A DNA stretch of 64,000 nucleotides from contig OZ241860.1 in assembly GCA_965203195.1 (NCBI GenBank), positions 2,728,001-2,792,000 on the forward strand. The letters are read 5' to 3'. The position numbers were made by a program, and so were the translations under genes. The notes beneath the pieces were generated by a model that was not told the DNA's origin, searched no databases, and saw only the letters and a program-made list of their open reading frames with translations. Source of the stretch: Bin87 sp965203195. GTDB taxonomy: Bacteria > Chloroflexota > Dehalococcoidia > Lucifugimonadales > UBA3495. Shown piece after piece: positions 1 through 8,134 of this stretch (the first letter of the stretch is position 1; the number at the start of each line of letters is the position of its first letter).

Positions 1-332
1 GGATGCCCCCGGAACAGGGCCTTGGGGCCGGCCAAGATGTTGTCGCTGGCGGCGCGGGCCGAAAGGGGCGGGTTGTCCTTGGCGGCGATGGGCAGGTCGG
101 CGCCGGTGACCACCGCGCGGACGCCGGGCAGGGCTTCGGCCGCCGTAGTGTCAATGGACTTGATGCGGGCGTGGGCGTGGGGGCTGCGGAGGACTTTGCC
201 GTGCAGCATCCCGGCCATTTCAAAATCGCCGCCGTACTTGGCGCGGCCCGTAACCTTGTCCGCGCCGTCGTGGCGAATGGGCCGGGTGCCCACCACCTTG
301 TAGCTGGTATTGGATAGCACGATGTTGGTCAT
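1..332 (-). CDS. Molybdopterin-binding aldehyde/xanthine/CO dehydrogenase large subunit, N-terminal part
   Basis: The reverse strand from the ATG at 332 reads 110 codons to the window edge with no stop, so the gene is cut by the window. The peptide has the start typical of large subunits of the xanthine oxidase/aldehyde oxidase/CoxL family: VGTRPIRHDGADKVTGRAKY, then LRSPHAHARI and an ALPGVRAVVTGADLP segment, which together form the a/b hammerhead domain. In the family this subunit carries the molybdenum cofactor and hydroxylates aldehydes, purines or CO; the substrate cannot be told from this piece. A GAGGCG stretch lies just before the ATG. The cofactor domain and any FAD or iron-sulfur partner genes are outside the window. 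Confidence 0.85.
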   Translation of the reverse strand, partial: MTNIVLSNTSYKVVGTRPIRHDGADKVTGRAKYGGDFEMAGMLHGKVLRSPHAHARIKSIDTTAAEALPGVRAVVTGADLPIAAKDNPPLSARAASDNILAGPKALFRGH

Positions 333-514
333 AAGCGCCTCGCTGTGAACAGGTGGGGTGGAATGGGTTGGATTGGGTCAGACTGACGAGCCCGCGGGGC
401 GGTTGCCTGCGGAAGCGGAAAGCTATGAGGGGGATTTTAGCACAAAGGCCGGCGGCGCCCCAACCGCTATGCCCGGGTGCGCCGCAGGCCGGGACTATCG
501 TATTCGGGCCGCTT

Positions 515-829
515 TCACGGCGCGGCGTTCTGGCCGCCCCGCTCAATTTTCGCCAGGGCAGCATCGTCCTGCCGGTACAAGACATTGAAAACCGCTGCCG
601 TCAGGAAACACAGGCCTGCTGCTATGCCCAGCATCCAAACGCCGACCAGAAACGCGAACTCCACCTCGCTGGTGTACGAGCCGGGATCGCGGCTTGCCGC
701 CAAAAGGACGTCGGCCACAAACAGCAGGAACGCCGCCAGCAGCGCGGCTCCCGCTCCAGCCCAAAACCGGGAGTGGCCCAAGTTGCGCTCGTAAGAGCGC
801 CGCAATTGGGCGGCATTGCCGTCAGACAT
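515..829 (-). CDS. Small two-helix membrane protein
   Basis: A 104-residue protein of unknown function. A charged N-terminus (about 21 residues) is followed by two hydrophobic segments, roughly residues 22-45 and 56-85, and a short charged C-terminal tail. The ATG at 829 lies inside the end of the upstream gene (its TGA is at 822-824), an 8-base overlap that suggests translational coupling. An in-frame ATG at 865 would add 12 residues but lies well inside the upstream gene. Together with that 68-residue membrane protein it may form a small integral membrane complex, but no family is recognised. Confidence 0.6.
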   Translation of the reverse strand: MSDGNAAQLRRSYERNLGHSRFWAGAGAALLAAFLLFVADVLLAASRDPGSYTSEVEFAFLVGVWMLGIAAGLCFLTAAVFNVLYRQDDAALAKIERGGQNAAP

Positions 830-1028
830 TTTTCCGTTCGCCCCACCGCCATACGCCGTAGCCAACTCCGGCCGAAACTACGGCCCCGCACATAAAGAAC
901 AGGAACAGCGCCACCGCGCCCCATCCTGTTTCCTGTGCCAGGTCGAATACCGGCGGCATCAAGCGCAGCGCCAGTACGGACAGCAGGGTAAGTGTGATGA
1001 CAATCACCGCAATTTGCCAGAACTTCAT
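822..1028 (-). CDS. Small two-helix membrane protein
   Basis: A 68-residue protein with two hydrophobic helices, about residues 4-22 and 37-60, and a basic C-terminal tail. The ATG at 1028 was chosen because GGAGAG lies a few bases upstream; a longer frame starting at 1190 has an unlikely arginine-rich N-terminus. The stop overlaps the start of the next membrane-protein gene. No family recognised. Confidence 0.55.
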   Translation of the reverse strand: MKFWQIAVIVITLTLLSVLALRLMPPVFDLAQETGWGAVALFLFFMCGAVVSAGVGYGVWRWGERKNV

Positions 1029-1135
1029 AAGGGCCTCTCCAAACGTCGTGGGGCGGTGCGGGCCGCGGCGGGCGGTTGGGCACAGCATACTCCCGGACAC
1101 GCGGTTATGCCAACGCCGCCCGGCTACGGGTGTTT

Positions 1136-1379
1136 TCAACACGCGCCGGCAGCGGACGAACTGCTGGCAATGCTGGGGGAAAACGCCCACCAGCCCGGCC
1201 GCCTATCGGCCGGCCGATCGCCGGGTATTCCGGCCGGCTCCGCCGGTTCTATGGTGTACCGGTACTTCTCAATGACGGGGTTGGCGAGGAGCTGATGGCA
1301 CATCCCGGCGGTGGTGGCCTCGGCCTAGGGGTCGTTGACGGCGGGTTTTGAGGCTCACATAGACGCGGGGGGTGAACAT
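1136..1379 (-). pseudogene. purS: purS remnant (FGAM synthase small subunit), internally deleted and frameshifted
   Basis: Reading the reverse strand from the ATG at 1379 gives MFTPRVYVSLK, the start of PurS. One extra A in the following A-run shifts the frame; in the shifted frame the DNA continues as PAVNDP, hits a stop, then reads AEATTAGMCHQLLANPVIEKYRYT, which matches the usual PurS C-terminus (MC..LLANPVIE.Y). The middle of the protein (LGF..V..VR.GKY region, about 30 codons) is missing. PurS is normally an 80-90 residue subunit of phosphoribosylformylglycinamidine synthase working with PurQ and PurL; neither is nearby. I infer a dead fragment. The tail after YRYT runs on to a TGA at 1136 and is probably not original. 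Confidence 0.7.
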
Positions 1380-1444
1380 AGGGCGGAGTTCTTTTGGCGC
1401 GACTCGAGACGGTGGATGCGACGTTGGCGAATCCCACCAACCGT

Positions 1445-2224
1445 TTAAATCCAAGCTTGGGGCGGTTCGGCCAATATAAGCTCGGCCAGCGGCCCAAAGT
1501 AAGAGCGGGTGGTGGTAAAGAATCCCGGCAGGTTGCCGGCATCGTCCGGCAGCAATTCCCCACGCGCCGCCGCTTCGATGATGCCAAGGTTATCCCCAAA
1601 ATTGTCGTATAACTCGTGCAGGCGATGCAACCGCTTTTCCCGCTCTGTCCGCAGGCGTTCAACATTCAACCCAAGTATGGCGATAGTCTTTTGAATGCGG
1701 CTCGCCGCAACGCCGGCGGTGTCGCAAGCGGCATCGTCCGCCACGATTACGCCATTTGATAACACGCGTAGCAAAGACGGCAGAGCTGGCAAGGTTCTGG
1801 GGTCAATGAAATCGGGGGCATTTGAACTGCCTTTGGCCTGTCCGCAACTGACATTGTCGCTTACGTCCTGCCGGTATCTTGCCGGGTCATACTGCGCTCC
1901 TGGCCCGAAGAAGCTATATGCGCTTCCGCCCAGGCAGGATGCAAGCAAGTTTGAAGGGTTGAGAGCCTGCGCCGCGCCGCGCTCCGGGTCGCTCTGCGGG
2001 ATGATGTGCTCAACCTGCAAATCGGCAAGGCCGGCTGCACTGCGGAGGTTGATTTCACAGTATCCGCAAACCCCATGCTGAAGTTCTGCGAGTTTATCTC
2101 GCAGCTCCCGGTAGGCGTCCTGGTCATCTCGGCGAAACCAATCCCAGTGGGCAGGATCGCCGCCTTGCGCCAAATAAGCGGCGAGGCCGGGAGTTGGGCT
2201 GGACAAACCGCGAATGCGCTTCAC
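1445..2224 (-). CDS. ptuB: PtuB-like HNH endonuclease (TIGR02646 type), Septu defence
   Basis: A 259-residue protein with the HNH pattern of the TIGR02646/PtuB family: GVCGYCE (about residues 51-57), LQVEHIIPQSD (about 69-79) and NPSNLLASC further on. In Septu anti-phage systems PtuB is the nuclease effector controlled by the ATPase PtuA; related pairs also serve as retron effectors. Its ATG overlaps the stop of the upstream ptuA-like gene by four bases (ATGA at 2221-2224), a classic coupled pair. No reverse transcriptase or msr-like gene is adjacent, so a stand-alone Septu system is more likely than a retron. The C-terminal half (residues about 150-259) is helical and not assigned. Confidence 0.85.
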   Translation of the reverse strand: MKRIRGLSSPTPGLAAYLAQGGDPAHWDWFRRDDQDAYRELRDKLAELQHGVCGYCEINLRSAAGLADLQVEHIIPQSDPERGAAQALNPSNLLASCLGGSAYSFFGPGAQYDPARYRQDVSDNVSCGQAKGSSNAPDFIDPRTLPALPSLLRVLSNGVIVADDAACDTAGVAASRIQKTIAILGLNVERLRTEREKRLHRLHELYDNFGDNLGIIEAAARGELLPDDAGNLPGFFTTTRSYFGPLAELILAEPPQAWI

Positions 2225-3576
2225 CGGGCTTCCTCCTTGCGCTTGCTCTCCGCCAGGTGTTGCATCGCACTTTGACGCCTCATTTCCATATCCGCGCTGT
2301 CCAGCGCAAAATCACGGGGTGAGATGCTCTCAAGCTTGCGCCGGAGACGCAGGGCTTCGTCCGACTTGCCCTGCCCGTAATTCACCAGGTGATTATATTG
2401 TTCCAGCAGGGCTACGAACTCGTTATGCTCGGCCGGCGGGCGTTCTTTCGTGCCCATCTCCACAGCCAGGGCATACCCCGCTTCGGCGCCGTAAGTAGGC
2501 CCGGGCGTGGCGGCGGCTACGATGCCGTCGCCATGCCGCCGCAGCCTTGCGATATGCTCCGGCATGACGGTGGTCAGTACCTGCGGGCTGTGGGTGGACA
2601 CGATGAACTGGGCGTTGGGAAAGGTTCGCGTCAAATCGGGCAGCACCCGCTGCTGCCAGGAAGGATGCAGGTGCAGGTCAACTTCGTCAATCAGTACGAT
2701 GGCTTCAGATTGCAACGGGTCGTCCAGGTGCGGGTTGCCCTGCGCCATGCGCCGGGCCAGGTCGGCCGCCAGCGCCAGCACAATGCGGTAGCCCCCGCTG
2801 AGCTGGCTGATCTCAAGCTCCGTTTCGCCATCACCGTCCGCCGCCATGGAGACCACAAAGCGGGTGGGGTTGCGCGTAGTGCGGGGGCGGGATACGCCGG
2901 GCGCCATAGCCTCAATGGCGCGCCGGACCGCGCTTAAGTCTTTTATCTGATAGTCAAAATCGCGCCGGTCTCTTTTCTGACGCAGTTCCTCACCTTCTTT
3001 GGTGTCAAACCAGTTGAAAAAATCCCGGAAGTTAGAGCGCACGGACAGCGCGCCCTCCAGGGCAGCGTAGCGTGAAAACTCCTGCTTGCCGCCCCGCCGG
3101 CGCTGGGGAATGTCCAGCACGGCGCGGTCAGTGTCGTAGAAAGCGACGACAGGCAAGTCAAGCGGAGGCTTGCCTTCCCGGTCTGCGGCGATGATTTCCG
3201 CCATCGCATTCCGCAACTGGCGCAGGCCGTAGGCAGGGTTCTCATTACTGGAGGGGGGCATAGTACTGACACGGCGGTGCGCTCTGAGCGGGCGCGTCGC
3301 GCCGGGGTTTCTGCGTCGCTGCCATATCATGCCGTCATCCGTAACCAACTCAACCAGATGCGGCTGTAGCCCCCGCCGGTCGGTTTTGAGGAAATCTATG
3401 CTGGAAACCTCAGGCAGCAAGCGCAGGATGCCACCCAGCCCCACGGCAATGGCGCTCAACACGCTGGTTTTGCCGTGCCCGTTGTCGCCGTGCAACACGG
3501 TCAGCTGCGGGTGCAGCCGCATTTCCAGGCGCTCAATGGCGCGGTAGTTTTCAATCGTTGCCCGCTGTAGTTTCAT
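2221..3576 (-). CDS. ptuA: PtuA-like AAA ATPase, Septu defence
   Basis: A 451-residue ATPase of the SMC/OLD-like ABC type. The N-terminus reads MKLQRATIENYRAIERL, Walker A GDNGHGKTS is at residues 30-38, an ABC-signature-like QLSGGYR lies shortly before Walker B (IVLIDEVD, about residues 293-300), and a D-loop/switch pair HPSWQQ...STHSPQ follows. The frame stays open 323 codons upstream, but the family start is clearly the ATG at 3576, preceded by GGGGGAC. In Septu, PtuA binds ATP and holds PtuB in check until infection. The 4-base overlap with the HNH gene and the matching pair type give high confidence. Confidence 0.85.
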   Translation of the reverse strand: MKLQRATIENYRAIERLEMRLHPQLTVLHGDNGHGKTSVLSAIAVGLGGILRLLPEVSSIDFLKTDRRGLQPHLVELVTDDGMIWQRRRNPGATRPLRAHRRVSTMPPSSNENPAYGLRQLRNAMAEIIAADREGKPPLDLPVVAFYDTDRAVLDIPQRRRGGKQEFSRYAALEGALSVRSNFRDFFNWFDTKEGEELRQKRDRRDFDYQIKDLSAVRRAIEAMAPGVSRPRTTRNPTRFVVSMAADGDGETELEISQLSGGYRIVLALAADLARRMAQGNPHLDDPLQSEAIVLIDEVDLHLHPSWQQRVLPDLTRTFPNAQFIVSTHSPQVLTTVMPEHIARLRRHGDGIVAAATPGPTYGAEAGYALAVEMGTKERPPAEHNEFVALLEQYNHLVNYGQGKSDEALRLRRKLESISPRDFALDSADMEMRRQSAMQHLAESKRKEEAR

Positions 3577-3783
3577 CGCGATTTGTCCCCCAAGCGGAAC
3601 TGGTCCCGTGGCGACGGCGTACTGTAGTGTACCACATCGTCGCCCGCTTCGGGTTTCAAACGATTGCCCGGTCCAACCGCCGCGCCGGGTTGAATACGGC
3701 CACCGCCGGCGGTATATTGCCTGCCAGCGGGATACCATACCCCACCTTACCCTATCCCATCTGCCGGCAAGGAGCATCAGATT

Positions 3784-4329
3784 ATGGCCCGTCTGGACAA
3801 CATTACCCGCGAACAGCTGGCGCCGGAGCATCAGGCGTTTTTTGACAGCATCGCCAGCAGCCGGGGCAGCGTGCGCGGCCCCTACGGCGTGCTGCTGCAC
3901 AGCCCTGACCTGGCGGCGCGCGTCGCCCACACAGGCTCTTTTGTGCGCTTTGACCTGGACATTTCCGAAGCCCACCGGGAAATCGTCATCTGCGCCACGG
4001 CGCGGGAGATCCGCCAGCAGTACGAATTTTCCGCCCACGCCCGGCTGGCCAGGCAGGCGGGAGTCGCCGAGGATGTGGTCGGCGCCATCGCCACCGGCCG
4101 GGCGCCGGAGGGAATGGACGGCATTGAAGCGGCGCTGGTCAAGTATGTGCAGGAGCTGTCGCGGAACCACAAAATCAGCGACGAAACCTTCAACGCCGTT
4201 TCCGGCCACTTCGGGATGCAAAAGACGGTGGAAATCACGGCGCTGATTGGTCATTACCTGCTGGTGGGGCAAATCCTGTCGGCCTTTGAGGTTGAGCTGC
4301 CGGAAGGGGTGCAGCCGGAGATAAGCTAG
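3784..4329 (+). CDS. Carboxymuconolactone decarboxylase-family (AhpD-like fold) protein
   Basis: A 181-residue all-helical protein of the carboxymuconolactone decarboxylase/AhpD superfamily. Recognisable parts are the GPYGVLLHSPDLAARV segment (about residues 32-47), REIVICATAREIRQQYEFSAHA (start about residue 65) and the late helix ITALIGHYLLVGQIL. The CxxC motif of AhpD peroxidase partners is absent, so thiol peroxidase activity is unlikely; relatives act as decarboxylases or have no known substrate. The start is supported by AAGGAG 9 bases upstream. It stands alone between the Septu pair and the Xre-ImmA gene. Confidence 0.75.
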   Translation: MARLDNITREQLAPEHQAFFDSIASSRGSVRGPYGVLLHSPDLAARVAHTGSFVRFDLDISEAHREIVICATAREIRQQYEFSAHARLARQAGVAEDVVGAIATGRAPEGMDGIEAALVKYVQELSRNHKISDETFNAVSGHFGMQKTVEITALIGHYLLVGQILSAFEVELPEGVQPEIS

Positions 4330-4432
4330 GCGCCCCGGACGACCCGGAGCCGCGCCGTCCGAATGCCAAGGCCGGCGGCAGCTGACTGTTGCCGGCCGGC
4401 CGCAGCGTCGCATCAGGCGCCATTGTGGAAAC

Positions 4433-5563
4433 ATGGACACGCTCACCGTAAATGCCACCCGGATGCGCGCCACCCGCCGGCTGCTGGGGATGACCCGGGA
4501 AGGGTTGTCCGCCGCCACGGACGGGCGGGCATCGGCGCGCGCCATACGGAAGCTGGAAGAGGGCCGCCCGGTGGTGGATGACGGGGTACTGGCCTATTCC
4601 CTGTCCGCCGCCCTGGGGGTTCCCTACGAGTTTCTGATGGGCAGCCCGTACTATGACGACTACTGCGAAACGCCGCCCCGGCGCTCCGACAGGAAAATAC
4701 CGCAGTATGTAGCTGAGGGCTTGCGCGAGCGGTTGACCTATTTCCTGGACAAATACCGCGACCTTGAGGAATATGTGGAGGGGCGCGCCAGGCGGCGCAG
4801 CGACCTGTCGCCGGAACTGGCGGCGCGGCGCGGCGCGCATCCGGCCGGCAAGCCGCTGTCCGCGGAATGCATTGAGGAATATGCCGGGCTGCTGCGGGAA
4901 CGCATTTGCGCGCAGCAGGAAAGCGGTTCGGGCCGGCTGGAGTGCGTTACGGAGCTTATGGAGCGCTTTGGCATCAAGGTGGCGTGCTGGCCGCTGCCGG
5001 CGGGCGTTGCCGGCTTGTCCGTAGCCTACGGCGTTGCTGACGATGACGGCGTCCTGCCGGGGGCCGCCGCGCTGGTCAACCGCAACCATCCGGTGGAACG
5101 CCGCCGGTTCAGTCTGGCCCAGGAGTGGGGGCATCTGGTTCTGCCCGGGACCGGTAACCGGCGGGACGACGAAAGGGCCAGCAACCGCTTCGCCGGGGCG
5201 CTGCTGATGCCGGCCGATGACCTGCGGCAGGATGTTGGCGCCGCCCTGGGCGGCCCCATCAAAACCACGGGCGAGGCTTTCCGACCGGAACTGCTACAGC
5301 TCAAAGCCCGGTACGGCGTAAGCATAGCCGCGCTGCTGCGCCGCTGCCACGACGTCGGGCTGGTGTCAAGCGATTATAATCTGATCTGCCGGCGTATGGG
5401 GCAGCGGGGGTGGTTCCGCAAGGAACCCGAGTCTCTGTGGGAAGGTGAAGAAAAAGCGATCGGCTATTTCAATCTGGCGCGCAAGCTGGCCGTGGAAGAC
5501 TTGCAAAGCGGGATTGCCAAAGAATTCGTCAGATCTGTCCGGTTTTTGGAGACAGGGCAATGA
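4433..5563 (+). CDS. Xre-type HTH / ImmA-like metallopeptidase protein with altered zinc motif
   Basis: A 376-residue protein with an N-terminal helix-turn-helix (about residues 10-70, ATRRLLGMTREGLSAATDG) and a central ImmA/IrrE (DUF955) peptidase domain. The active-site stretch reads FSLAQEWGHLVLP, so residues 230-234 are QEWGH where the family has HExxH: the first zinc-binding His is Gln. The downstream DERASNRFAGALLMP (from residue 246) carries the usual third-ligand Glu. ImmA-like proteins cleave partner repressors; with one ligand lost this one may only bind. Its TGA overlaps the ATG of the next gene (5560-5563), a pair layout known for antitoxin/PIN modules. The C-terminal 100 residues are unassigned. 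Confidence 0.75.
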   Translation: MDTLTVNATRMRATRRLLGMTREGLSAATDGRASARAIRKLEEGRPVVDDGVLAYSLSAALGVPYEFLMGSPYYDDYCETPPRRSDRKIPQYVAEGLRERLTYFLDKYRDLEEYVEGRARRRSDLSPELAARRGAHPAGKPLSAECIEEYAGLLRERICAQQESGSGRLECVTELMERFGIKVACWPLPAGVAGLSVAYGVADDDGVLPGAAALVNRNHPVERRRFSLAQEWGHLVLPGTGNRRDDERASNRFAGALLMPADDLRQDVGAALGGPIKTTGEAFRPELLQLKARYGVSIAALLRRCHDVGLVSSDYNLICRRMGQRGWFRKEPESLWEGEEKAIGYFNLARKLAVEDLQSGIAKEFVRSVRFLETGQ

Positions 5564-6216
5564 ACCAGATTTATGGCGCCATTGCCGATTTGAGAAATGC
5601 CAGTGGGTGGGTGATTGACACCAATATGGCCGTGTGTCTGCAAGTCGCCGGTTGGACTGCCAGCTTTATCGCTTTGCTGGCCGGCAGCGGCAATAACCGG
5701 CAGTTGCGTATCGCCCCAACTGCGTTCCTGTATCAGGAGGACGAAGACGCCGCCGGCGAGTTTGCAGCGGAACTGGACGCCGGTAACCTCGCGCTCTGGA
5801 CGGCTGCTGCTGACGATGACCCCGACATCGTTTCGCCGCCGATGGGAGCCGAAGCACAAAAGGAGATTAATGACATCGTAAGGTTATCAAGGCGCGGCGG
5901 CCGACGGAGCCGACTGGATTGGGCTGATGCGGAAGGCATTCACCTGGCGGAACGCCTCAATTTTGCCCTGCTAACCGGCGACACGCTACAGGCGCGGGTG
6001 GCGCAAGCCCGGAATGTTGCGGTAATTCACAAGGCAACCGTTCTGGAAATGATGACATACGACGCCGGCTTGTCTATCCCGTCGCTCTGTGACGGCCTGG
6101 GCAGGCTGATTGCGAACAGCAGCCGGGATGACCCTTGCGCCTTGTCTGCTGACCGGCGCAACCAGCTGCGCGCAATCTACCGCCGGCAATGCCCCGGCGA
6201 CCATATTGCCACCTGA
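5560..6216 (+). CDS. PIN-like domain protein, probable toxin partner of Xre-ImmA gene
   Basis: A 218-residue protein whose N-terminal SGWVIDTNMAV (Asp about residue 20) and later DWADAEGIHLAERLNFALLTGD (about residues 125-146) fit a PIN-type nuclease core with acidic residues at the usual places. PIN domains are usually RNases in toxin-antitoxin systems. It overlaps the upstream Xre-ImmA-like gene by four bases, so the two are very likely co-translated. Family assignment is by motif order only, and the C-terminal 60 residues (rich in Arg and Asp) are unexplained. Confidence 0.65.
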   Translation: MNQIYGAIADLRNASGWVIDTNMAVCLQVAGWTASFIALLAGSGNNRQLRIAPTAFLYQEDEDAAGEFAAELDAGNLALWTAAADDDPDIVSPPMGAEAQKEINDIVRLSRRGGRRSRLDWADAEGIHLAERLNFALLTGDTLQARVAQARNVAVIHKATVLEMMTYDAGLSIPSLCDGLGRLIANSSRDDPCALSADRRNQLRAIYRRQCPGDHIAT

Positions 6217-6294
6217 CCTCCACCGCCACTCCAGCCCAACCGCCACAGCCATAACCACCGCCAGCCTAACCATCACCAACAGGAGACGCCCACT

Positions 6295-6822
6295 ATGCCC
6301 GCCGCCGACGGCCTCATCTCCGCTCTGGAGAACAACTTCAACACCATAGACCTGGCCCTCAATGACCTCACCGATGAGGAGCTGCTCCGCATTCCCGCTC
6401 CCGAATGCAACTCCGCGGCCTGGATCCTGTGGCACCTTTCGCGCGTCATCGACTCGTTCATCCACACCCGGCTGCGCGACCTGCCCCAGCTGTGGGACAC
6501 CAATGACTGGGCGCAGCACTTTGTGATGCCGGCCGAAGGCGAAAACCGCGGTCTGGGCTGGACGCATCAGATGGTGTGCGACTGGCTGCCGCCGTCCCGT
6601 CGGTTGCAGCTGGAGTACTTTGAGCAGGTGCGCGCCGCCCTCCGCGAATATCTGCCCGGCCTGACGGAGGCGCAGATGCAGCAGGTGAAAATCATCCCGC
6701 CGGTGTCGGAGCCGCGCACCGTAGCCGCCGCCCTGGGGCAGATGACCTGGGACTGCGTGTCCCACGGCGGGCAAATCGCCTACCTGCGGGGGATGTACCA
6801 GGGCATGGGCTGGCATCGCTGA
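6295..6822 (+). CDS. DinB-superfamily protein
   Basis: A 175-residue four-helix-bundle protein of the DinB/YfiT-like superfamily. The diagnostic pieces are NSAAWILWHLSRVIDSFIH (about residues 37-55, with the metal-ligand His) and the C-terminal DCVSHGGQIAYLRGMYQGMG with the second His cluster. DinB-fold enzymes often bind a divalent metal and act as thiol-dependent S-transferases, but the substrate here is unknown. AGGAGA sits 7-9 bases before the ATG. It is followed by a convergent transporter gene 38 bases away. Confidence 0.75.
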   Translation: MPAADGLISALENNFNTIDLALNDLTDEELLRIPAPECNSAAWILWHLSRVIDSFIHTRLRDLPQLWDTNDWAQHFVMPAEGENRGLGWTHQMVCDWLPPSRRLQLEYFEQVRAALREYLPGLTEAQMQQVKIIPPVSEPRTVAAALGQMTWDCVSHGGQIAYLRGMYQGMGWHR

Positions 6823-6860
6823 TCGGCCATCCCCCCGGAATCGGTGCGGCGCCGGCGGCG

Positions 6861-7604
6861 TCAGAACAGCCGCAGCGCCTCCCGCGCCAGCAGCGATACG
6901 CTGCCGCCAATCGTCACGGCCAGCACGGCGTACCGGAAAACCGGCAGGCTCATGCGCCGGGCGACGAGGCCGGCCACTACCGCGCCGGCCGCTACCGCCA
7001 GGGCCAGCGCGCCGACATTCTGCGCCGTCGTGGCCGACACCAGCCCGGCGACGGCGTAAAGCGTCAGCGCCAGGCCGGACGCCAGGACGAAGTAGAGGGC
7101 CAGAGTGGCGCGGACGGTGTCCCGCGTCCAGCCCTGCTCAATGGCGTAAAGGCCGCCCAGGGGGCCGCCGATGCCCAGGGCGCTGACCAGCAGAGAGGTG
7201 ATGAACCCGCAAACCGGGCCGGCCCAGGGGCGTGTAGCTCCCGGAAGCCGCAGCCGGAACAGGCTCATCACGGCCAGCGCCAATATCAGCGCGATGATAG
7301 CCAGACGCAGCAGGGCCGGGTCGGCGGTGTCCAGCAGCGCCACGGCCAACGGCGCCGGGGGCAGGCCGGCGAGGAGGAAAGGCCAGGACTGCCGCAGCCG
7401 CAGGTGCCGCCAGGTCTGGACTAACGTCAGGGCGGTGGTCAGCACAATCATAGCGTTGATGATGACCACCGCCTCGCGGGGGGCCACGATCAGCAGCAGG
7501 GCGGGCATTGCGACTATGCCCAGGCCGAAGCCGATAGCGCCCAGCACCACGGAGCCGCAAAACAGGGCGGCCAGGCCAATTGCCAGCTCCCAACCGGCGA
7601 GCAT
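6861..7604 (-). CDS. TauE/SafE-family membrane transporter
   Basis: An integral membrane protein of 247 residues with about eight hydrophobic helices and the TauE/SafE pattern: GAIGFGLGIVAMPALLLI early on and GFITSLLVSALGIGGPLGGL in the second half, the two repeats typical of this sulfite/sulfonate exporter family (DUF81). The ATG at 7604 places the first helix directly at the N-terminus; an upstream ATG at 7670 would add a polar 22-residue tail. The transported anion cannot be predicted. Convergent with the DinB-like gene. Confidence 0.75.
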   Translation of the reverse strand: MLAGWELAIGLAALFCGSVVLGAIGFGLGIVAMPALLLIVAPREAVVIINAMIVLTTALTLVQTWRHLRLRQSWPFLLAGLPPAPLAVALLDTADPALLRLAIIALILALAVMSLFRLRLPGATRPWAGPVCGFITSLLVSALGIGGPLGGLYAIEQGWTRDTVRATLALYFVLASGLALTLYAVAGLVSATTAQNVGALALAVAAGAVVAGLVARRMSLPVFRYAVLAVTIGGSVSLLAREALRLF

Positions 7605-8134
7605 AAGAAGGCGTCTAAAATAAGGAAGGGGCGGGTAGGTCGGAGCTGCGGCGTCAGCAGGCTTAAGCAATCTGCGGTCGGGCGAACTAGATGGCCGGTT
7701 CCCCCGCCGGCGGGGGCGATGCTGCCGCCGGCAACATCAAACCGGGCGCAGCCACCGCCATATTTTTACAAGGGCGCGGACTGGCTGGCACGTCGTGTCC
7801 GGGGGGCGGTGGCAGTACGTAGCATACACAGCACTGGTACGCATCATAGCATAATGATAACGCCAACGGCCCCGCCGATGGCACAGGCGAGGATATCAGG
7901 TTTGGCCCCGTGTTCCGTCAACACGGGGCCGGCGTCCGGGGCAACCGCAGTGGAGAGACGCGGCCGGGCCTCCGGCGAAAGAACGCGCGGCGAGGCGGAC
8001 GGGTGCGCCGAGTTGAGCACCGGGGGCGCGATTTCCCGGCTTGGACTCCGGCTTGCGCCGGAATGACGAAGCAATGGCAATGAAATGTCAACAGGCCCAA
8101 GGCGCTCCGGTTACAAGAAAGGGCCGGCTACCAG
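7605..8134. other. Gene-free stretch, about 530 bp
   Basis: No frame here looks coding. It holds a GC-rich inverted repeat around 7,905-7,930 (CCGTGTT / AACACGG), a short CCGGCTTGCGCCGG hairpin near 8,048-8,061, and at 8,081-8,098 a sequence that closely resembles one end of the IS5-type element found at 30,216-31,023 (TGAAATGTCAACA then GGCC). The last is probably a solo insertion-sequence end. Confidence 0.4.

Noticed and set aside
2221..2224. Retron (effector ATPase plus HNH)
   Set aside because: No reverse transcriptase gene or candidate msr-msd sequence was found on either side.
2221..4545. 774-residue form of the PtuA gene
   Set aside because: The extra 323 residues are Arg/Pro-rich, overlap genes on the other strand, and the family start is at 3576 with a good ribosome binding site.
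5560..6216. Restriction endonuclease
   Set aside because: No PD-(D/E)xK or HNH motif; acidic residue order fits a PIN-like domain better.
8041..8070. Possible REP/MITE-like hairpin (CCGGCTTGCGCCGG then AATGACG)
   Set aside because: It resembles a common bacterial intergenic motif, but a single short copy here is not enough to call a repeat family.
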